Below are positions 59,164 to 64,000 of a DNA stretch of 64,000 nt, in pieces. Origin of the DNA: HK1 sp965204915 (GTDB taxonomy: Bacteria; Pseudomonadota; Gammaproteobacteria; HK1). The notes under the pieces were generated by a model. The model saw nothing but the letters and a program-made list of their open reading frames with translations, was not told where the DNA came from and made no database searches. Within the stretch, counting starts at the first letter, position 1. Every line of letters starts with the position of its first letter. The position numbers and the translations under genes are program-made. The stretch is from positions 3,100,001 to 3,164,000 of the forward strand of contig OZ242023.1 of assembly GCA_965204915.1 (NCBI GenBank), in the 5' to 3' direction.

Positions 59164-60384
59164 ATGCTGATCTTCCCCGAAATCCAGATCTCCGGGGGCC
59201 GGGTGGTCACCCGCCATGCGCCTGCGGCCGAGAACGTCGTGCATCCGGTCGCGCCGCTCGATGCGGTCCGCAGGTTCGAGGCCCAGGGCGCGGAGCGGCT
59301 GCACATCCTCGACGTGGACGCCGCCCTCGGCGAAGACGCCGTGAACGACGCCCTCATCCGCGAGATCATCGCCTCGACGAGCATTCCGGTGCAGGTGGCC
59401 GGCGGCATGAGGACGCTGCACCACATCGAATCATGGTTCGAGGCGGGCGCGGCCCACGTGGTCCTCGGCACGCTCGCCATCACCAACCAGCAGTTGCTGG
59501 CCGAGGCCTGCGCCCGATACCCGGCCGCGATCCTCGCCAACATCGCGACCAAGGACGGCTACGTGATGATCGACGGCTGGCGGACGCAGACCGCCTACCG
59601 GCCCCGCGACATCGTCTACGACCTCCAGATGGCGGGGGTCGCCGGCATCATCCACTTCGACATCAACCGGTTCCAGGGCGATGCCTCGACCTCGCTCGCG
59701 CTGACCATGGAGATGAAGCAGGACGTGGTCATCCCGGTGTATTCGAGCGGCACCGTGCACAGCCTCGACGACATGGCCCGGCTGCGCTACCTGCCGGACA
59801 TCCACGGGGTCATCATCGGCGAGGCGTTGATCAACGAGCGCTTCAGCCTGCAAGAGGCGCTCGCCGTCGCCGCGCAACGGGAGACCAGCCCCGAGCCGGA
59901 GGTGGAGACCTCGGTCTCGGTGCACGGCATCCAGCACCCGGTGAAGGTCTATCTGGCCTCCTACAGCCTCTCTCCGGCCGTGCGCTGGTGGAACCAGGAT
60001 CTGCGCCAGGCCGTCACCGACGACAATCCCTACATCGAGATGCTGATCCCCCAGGAGGATCTCGACCTCGATCCCTCCGCGCACACGCCCCGCGAGCTGC
60101 AGGCGGCGTACGAAAAGGTGGTGGACGATGCGGACGCGGTCGTGGTGCTTCTCGACGGCATCGAGCATGAAGCATGGACCGGGTTCGAGTGCGGCTACGC
60201 CCGCGCCCGCGGCAAGCGCCTCCTCGGTATCGCCACCGCCGGCGCGAACGTGGCCCGCGGGCATTTCGAGGCGATGTGCGACGAGGTCATCGTCATCGAT
60301 CCGAACGAGGACCGCCTCTTGATCCTCGCGTCGATCGCGAAGCAGGTGAACGCGCAGTTGCTGATGGATCGCGCCCCGTGCTGA
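59164..60384 (+). CDS. HisA-like TIM barrel fused to a nucleoside 2-deoxyribosyltransferase-like domain
   Basis: 406 residues. Residues 1-~240 follow HisA/HisF: IFPEIQISGGRVVTR, HPVAPLDAVRRFEAQGAERLHILDVDAA, IPVQVAGGMRT, VVLGTLAITN, and GTVHSLDDMARLRYL with GVIIGEAL. The acid at position 8 of HisA is Gln here and the second catalytic Asp region reads ILANIATKDG, so isomerase chemistry is doubtful. Residues ~258-400 resemble NDT/MTH538-like folds: VKVYLASYSLSP, DDADAVVVLLDG, WTGFECGYARARGKRLLGI, with Glu342 at the nucleophile position. The gene starts 17 bases after dctM. I do not know this architecture; the product may act on a ribosyl or imidazole-like compound brought in by the TRAP carrier. 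Confidence 0.6.
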   Translation: MLIFPEIQISGGRVVTRHAPAAENVVHPVAPLDAVRRFEAQGAERLHILDVDAALGEDAVNDALIREIIASTSIPVQVAGGMRTLHHIESWFEAGAAHVVLGTLAITNQQLLAEACARYPAAILANIATKDGYVMIDGWRTQTAYRPRDIVYDLQMAGVAGIIHFDINRFQGDASTSLALTMEMKQDVVIPVYSSGTVHSLDDMARLRYLPDIHGVIIGEALINERFSLQEALAVAAQRETSPEPEVETSVSVHGIQHPVKVYLASYSLSPAVRWWNQDLRQAVTDDNPYIEMLIPQEDLDLDPSAHTPRELQAAYEKVVDDADAVVVLLDGIEHEAWTGFECGYARARGKRLLGIATAGANVARGHFEAMCDEVIVIDPNEDRLLILASIAKQVNAQLLMDRAPC

Positions 60385-60420
60385 GCGCGGCGGCAGGAGA
60401 TCGTGAAGGAGACCGATGAG

Positions 60421-61365
60421 ATGAAGATCGGATTCTGCCTGCCGCACGAGACCGACGCGATGGGCGGGGACACCGCGAGCGGCGCGGACGTCATGCGGCT
60501 CGCCCGCCGGGCCGAGGAAGCCGGGTTCGACTCGCTGTGGCTGGTCGACCATTTCTGCTACTCCGCGGCGGGGGAGCTGGAGGCGTCCGGGGCGAGCGCC
60601 CCGCCGGAGCTGGTCGGCCGCACCTACGGGGCATGGGAGTGCATGACCACCGCCGCGGCGCTGGCCCGCGAGACCCGCCGGGTGGAGATCGGCACCCTGG
60701 TGGTGAACACGGGGTACCGCAACCCCGCGTTGCTGGCGCGCATGGCGGACACCATCGACGAGCTGAGCGGGGGACGGCTCATCCTGGGACTCGGGGCCGG
60801 GGACTTCGAGTCCGAGCACGTGGCGTTCGGCTATCCGTGGGAACGGCGGGTCGGCCGCTTCGAGGAGGCGTTGCAGATCATCCGCCCGCTGCTGCGCGGG
60901 GAGAAGGTGACCTTCGAGGGCGAGTTCTACTCTGCGCACGAAGCAGAGAACCTCCCCAAGGGTCCGCGGGCGTCGGGGCCGCCGATCATGATCGGCGTGC
61001 TCGGGCGCGGTCCCCGGATGAAGCGCCTGGTGGCGCAGCACGCGGACCAGTGGAACTGCTGGCTCGCCTCCGGCGACAGCCACGCCCGGGCCTACGTCGA
61101 GATCCGTAATGCGATGCTCGCGGGCTGCGAGAAGCACGGGCGGGATCCCGCGACCCTGGAGCTGAACGTCACGGTACGGGTCTGTCCGCCGGGCGGGCAG
61201 CCGGTGTCGGAGGACTTCAAGCCGCTGTCCGGTCCGCCGGCACGGATCGCGGAGCAGCTTCTGGAGTTCGAGGCGCTCGGGGTCGAGCACGTCACGGTAT
61301 GGCCGCATCCGAACACGACCGAGAGCCTGGAGGTGCTCGGCGACGTATTGCGGGCGCTTCGCTGA
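60421..61365 (+). CDS. luciferase-like (LLM-class) flavin oxidoreductase
   Basis: 314 residues. MKIGFCLPHETDAMGGDTAS, LARRAEEAGFDSLWLVDHF, TRRVEIGTLVVNTGYRNPAL, LARMADTIDELSGGRLILGLGAGDF, and RVGRFEEALQIIRPLLRGEKVTF are the TIM-barrel LLM marks. It uses FMN or F420 to oxidise an organic compound. The ATG at 60421 has AAGGAG 9 bases upstream; a GTG at 60403 would add six residues. It follows the HisA-like fusion gene by 36 bases, in the same run as the TRAP genes. Confidence 0.85.
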   Translation: MKIGFCLPHETDAMGGDTASGADVMRLARRAEEAGFDSLWLVDHFCYSAAGELEASGASAPPELVGRTYGAWECMTTAAALARETRRVEIGTLVVNTGYRNPALLARMADTIDELSGGRLILGLGAGDFESEHVAFGYPWERRVGRFEEALQIIRPLLRGEKVTFEGEFYSAHEAENLPKGPRASGPPIMIGVLGRGPRMKRLVAQHADQWNCWLASGDSHARAYVEIRNAMLAGCEKHGRDPATLELNVTVRVCPPGGQPVSEDFKPLSGPPARIAEQLLEFEALGVEHVTVWPHPNTTESLEVLGDVLRALR

Positions 61366-61492
61366 CCGCGGGACCTGCCGCCGCTTCGGGGAGCGGGCGC
61401 CCAGGCGGCGCCTGCTTCGGCTAAAACGGGAGGCGGAAACCCACGAGCCGCCACCCTTCTCCGCCATCCTGTGCAAGGCTTCATTCATGGAT

Positions 61493-61667
61493 CTCAAGTA
61501 TCGGGATTCAAAATGCCTGAATCAGTCGATGGATTCCCGCTTTCGCGGGAATGACGTCATTTCAGTGAGACGCTTTGCTTTCAGGCTGGCCGTCATTCCC
61601 GCGAAGCTCGTGCCCGAGAAAGCAGGTAGCGGGAATCCACTTCGGTCGGCGAATCCCGAAACTTGAG
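61493..61667. mobile_element. MITE-like palindromic element, copy 4
   Basis: 175 bp, ends CTCAAGTATCGGGATTC and (inverse) CTCAAGTTTCGGGATTC. A 6-bp direct repeat ATGGAT flanks it (61487-61492 and 61668-61673). One internal palindrome is interrupted by about 25 extra bases (near 61603-61630). It fills the gap between the LLM gene and the TPP-enzyme gene. Confidence 0.8.
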
Positions 61668-61690
61668 ATGGATATGGGACCGGTTGGGCA

Positions 61691-63349
61691 ATGAACGGCG
61701 CCGGGCTGCTGGTCGACACCCTCGTGCGCGCCGGGGTGCGGCGCATCTTCAGCCTGTCCGGCAACCAGATCATGCCGGTCTACGATGCGTGCATCGACGT
61801 CGACCTCTCCATCGTCCACGTCCGCCATGAAAGCGCGGCGGTGCACATGGCCGACGCCTGGGGCCAGATCACCGGCGAGATCGGCGTCGCGCTGGTCACC
61901 GCCGGACCCGGATTCGCCAACGCCCTCTCCGCGCTCTTCTCCGCCCGGCACTCCGAGAGCCCGGTCCTGCTGCTGAGCGGCGACTCCCCGGTCGCGGCCG
62001 ACGGCGCCGGCGCGTTCCAGGAGATGCCGCAAATCGACCTCGTGCGCCCTCTCGTCAAGACCGCGCGGCGTCCCGGCCGCGCAGGGCGGATCGGACACGA
62101 CGTCGCCGCCGCCATCGCCTGCGCTCGCTCCGGGCGGCCCGGGCCGGTGCACGTCGCACTGCCGTTCGACGTGCTCGGTGCCCCGGCCGGCGAAGGGTGC
62201 CGGGTGAGGGCGGCGGAGCTCGCACGCCGCCCCCGTGCGCTTCCGGGTCCGGTCGCCGATGACGTTGCGGGGAGGCTGGCCCGGGCGAAGCGGCCCATCG
62301 TCCTCACCGGTCCCAGCCTGAATCGAAGCCGGGCCGGCGCCCGGATTGCGGCGATCGAGACCGCGCTTCACGTCCCGGTGGTCGCGATGGAGAGTCCGCG
62401 AGGGCTGCGCGATCCGGCCCTCGGTACGTTCGCCGACCTGCTGGCGGCATCCGACCTCGTGGTGCTGCTCGGCAAGGCGGTGGATTTCTCGGTGGGGTTC
62501 GCACGACCCCCGGCCCTGGACCCCGCGGCCGAGCTGGTGGTCATCGACCCCGACCATCGCATGATCGACCGTGCATACCGGATCGCGGGCCGCCGGGTGG
62601 TGGTGTCCGCCTGCGCGGACCCGGACATCGCGGCGGATGCCCTCGTCTCCGCGGCGCCCGCGATCGTTGCCGCGGGGTCCGGGGCATCGGCCCCCGCCTG
62701 GTGCGCCGAGGTCGCCGATGCGATCGCGAACCGCAGCGTCGCCGTCGAGTCCAACGCCGTCGAGCCCGCAGTCCGCTTCCATCCCCGGCTTCTCTGCGAG
62801 GCGGTGCAGCGGGTCCTGGATGCCGCCGACGAGGCGATCCTCATCTGCGACGGGGGCGAGTTCGGGCAATGGGCGCAGGCGTCGTGCACCGCTCCGGTGC
62901 GCATCGTCAACGGCCTGTCCGGCGCCATCGGCGGGGGGCTCTGCCATGCGCTGGCCGCGAAGCTCGCCCGGCCACGAGCCACGGTCATCGCGATGATGGG
63001 GGACGGGACGGCCGGATTTCATCTCGCCGAACTCGATACCGCGGTCCGCGAAGGAGCGGCGTTCGTGACCGTCGTCGGCAACGACTTCCGCTGGAACGCC
63101 GAGCATCAGATCCAGCTTCGGGACTACGGCCCGAACCGCCTGATCGGCTGCGATCTCGCGCCGACCGCCCGTTACGATCTGGCCGCGGCCGGACTCGGAT
63201 GCCACGGCGAGCACGTCACGGACCCGAGCGGGCTCGATGCGGCCCTCGCCCGTGCGCTCGCAAGCGGTCGTCCGGCCTGCCTGAACGTGGAGATCGACGG
63301 CATGGCGGCGCCGGTGTTCTCGTCGGAGGCAGGATCCGCGGGCCACTGA
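61691..63349 (+). CDS. thiamine diphosphate-dependent enzyme (IlvB-like)
   Basis: 552 residues, three domains. The Pyr domain has Glu47 in VRHESAAVHMADAWG, which activates the cofactor, and VALVTAGPGFANAL. The central domain is Rossmann-like (RPIVLTGPSLNRSRAG; ASDLVVLLGKAVDFSVG). The PP domain has the Mg-binding MMGDGTAGFHLAELDTA and GNDFRWNAEHQIQLR, 'GDG-x~24-N'. It may decarboxylate a 2-keto acid or join aldehydes; acetolactate, sulfoacetaldehyde or oxalyl-type substrates cannot be told apart. The start at 61691 lies just after the MITE. Confidence 0.82.
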   Translation: MNGAGLLVDTLVRAGVRRIFSLSGNQIMPVYDACIDVDLSIVHVRHESAAVHMADAWGQITGEIGVALVTAGPGFANALSALFSARHSESPVLLLSGDSPVAADGAGAFQEMPQIDLVRPLVKTARRPGRAGRIGHDVAAAIACARSGRPGPVHVALPFDVLGAPAGEGCRVRAAELARRPRALPGPVADDVAGRLARAKRPIVLTGPSLNRSRAGARIAAIETALHVPVVAMESPRGLRDPALGTFADLLAASDLVVLLGKAVDFSVGFARPPALDPAAELVVIDPDHRMIDRAYRIAGRRVVVSACADPDIAADALVSAAPAIVAAGSGASAPAWCAEVADAIANRSVAVESNAVEPAVRFHPRLLCEAVQRVLDAADEAILICDGGEFGQWAQASCTAPVRIVNGLSGAIGGGLCHALAAKLARPRATVIAMMGDGTAGFHLAELDTAVREGAAFVTVVGNDFRWNAEHQIQLRDYGPNRLIGCDLAPTARYDLAAAGLGCHGEHVTDPSGLDAALARALASGRPACLNVEIDGMAAPVFSSEAGSAGH

Positions 63350-63570
63350 GGCAGCGATCGCCTCGTTGCCGAGGGAAGCCGGAGTGCCGGCTTGGCCTGC
63401 GCACAGGAAGCCGAACGCCTCGACAAACGATACCGCACAGTCTTTGGACGGGTACGGGGCTCCGATGTCGAACGCCGTCCGTTTGCCTCGGCAGAGGCGA
63501 CGAATTCCGCCCGCGAAACGGTCGGCACCATCCCGAGAACGTCAGCAATTCCCGCTGGGGAATAAACATG

Positions 63571-63700
63571 AGTAACATCAATTAGTTATATTTTTATCGT
63601 TCGTGAACCTTTTGCTCCATTATTCATGTAATTCACTGATGTATAAGGATAATTCTGAACCTGTCAGCGGGAACACCTGCGAGAACGTCCTGATGGTTCC
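63571..63700. other. AT-rich island in the gap before the DUF4212 gene
   Basis: Within the 578-base gap 63350-63927 a stretch from about 63571 to 63700 is far richer in A+T than anything near it (for example AGTTATATTTTTATCG). It holds no supported gene; short frames there carry no family text. It may contain promoter or binding sites for the symporter operon, or be recently acquired DNA. The rest of the gap shows nothing clear. Confidence 0.45.
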
Positions 63701-63927
63701 TTACTGCTCCAATTTCGTGCAGAGTATCAGGGGGATCCATGGACAGACCCCTGACTTCGGTCCTGCCGGGCCGGGAAGGGGACGATGCCCGCCATCCGCG
63801 GGCGCTTGGTGTGCAGCCGATCCCGCTTGACCGGTGCCCGCTCGACGGGCGATAACGGAAAAGGCCCGCGTGCAGCGATACCGGCGGTGTCGTCACATGG
63901 CAGCGCCATCACACAGGAGGACAGTAG

Positions 63928-64000
63928 ATGAACAGTGACCAAGCCACGCACTGGCGGCGTACCCGCAACCTCATGTGGGTGACGCTCGCCATCTGGTTCG
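63928..64000 (+). CDS. DUF4212-type sodium:solute symporter small subunit (partial)
   Basis: Only 24 codons are in the window: MNSDQATHWRRTRNLMWVTL then AIWF. A short lead, W-R-R-x-R and the start of a hydrophobic helix ending AIWF is the form of DUF4212 small membrane proteins, whose genes stand directly before an SSS-family (ActP-like) symporter gene. AGGAGG lies 8 bases before the ATG. The rest is cut by the window edge. Confidence 0.6.
   Translation, partial: MNSDQATHWRRTRNLMWVTLAIWF

Noticed and set aside
59164..60384. Histidine biosynthesis hisA
   Set aside because: The catalytic acid positions are changed, a second domain is fused and no other his gene is near, so a true HisA role is unlikely.
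61691..63349. Minus-strand frame of about 590 codons opposite the TPP-enzyme gene
   Set aside because: The plus strand has the Glu and GDG...N motifs of TPP enzymes; the minus frame is low-complexity and crosses the MITE.
1..64000. tRNA or rRNA genes
   Set aside because: No cloverleaf with a GTTCGANTC-type T arm and CCA-side stem, and no conserved rRNA words, were found by reading; a covariance-model search would be needed to exclude tRNAs fully.

Overview
The window is GC-rich DNA (about two thirds G+C by eye) from a proteobacterium. The evidence is the mnmG-rsmG-parA-parB cluster, the separate glyQ and glyS subunit genes followed by a plsC-type acyltransferase, an E. coli-like NudF, a TupABC tungstate transporter, and TRAP and BCCT transporters. 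The class cannot be fixed from the sequence; a gammaproteobacterium-like layout fits best, and an alphaproteobacterium is possible. I found no rRNA, tRNA or CRISPR array.

Layout. 0.3-6.5 kb (minus strand): a secreted CARDB-type protein, a tupBCA tungstate ABC operon, and an exported subtilase with a second, zinc-protease-like C-terminal domain. 7.0-9.7 kb: a biotin/lipoate-ligase-like protein, a flavin aromatic hydroxylase and a PNPOx-type flavoprotein. 10.0-15.0 kb: mnmG, rsmG, parA and parB. 15.3-18.5 kb: an MFS carrier and an RloA/RloB (AbiL-like) defence pair. 18.7-28.9 kb: glyQ, a hicAB toxin-antitoxin pair lying between glyQ and glyS, a glyS swollen by in-frame insertions, vapBC, an exported amidohydrolase, plsC, a low-complexity membrane-anchored protein, nudF and a truncated MOSC gene. 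28.9-30.7 kb: a decayed phosphonate locus, relE/xre and vapC.

30.3-38.0 kb is a defence island read on the minus strand: an AlbA_2/Schlafen-type ATPase with a 14-unit VT(D/G)Q repeat, type III mod, an MNT nucleotidyltransferase with a HEPN partner placed between mod and res, type III res, and a vapC overlapping the end of res. It is preceded by radC, which overlaps an mttB-family methyltransferase gene.

40.8-63.3 kb is a catabolic and uptake region: a liv-type ABC operon, a VOC protein, a VOC/double-cupin protein and a kynureninase-like enzyme, a beta-hydroxyacid dehydrogenase, an ATPase/DUF234 protein, a PotD-like binding protein, a BCCT transporter, and a dctP-dctQ-dctM TRAP operon. The TRAP operon continues into a HisA-like/deoxyribosyltransferase-like fusion and a luciferase-like oxidoreductase; a TPP enzyme follows beyond a small repeat element. 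The window ends inside a DUF4212-type symporter subunit.

Four copies of a small palindromic transposon-like element (MITE) with matching inverted ends, three with 7-bp flanking direct repeats (one of these with a mismatch) and one with a 6-bp repeat, sit in intergenic gaps. Relic pieces of rloB, phosphonate genes, a MOSC gene and DUF1640-like genes show active gain and decay. The best candidates for something undescribed are the HisA-like/NDT-like fusion in the TRAP operon, the combined type III RM + MNT/HEPN + AlbA_2 locus, and the two-protease exported protein.
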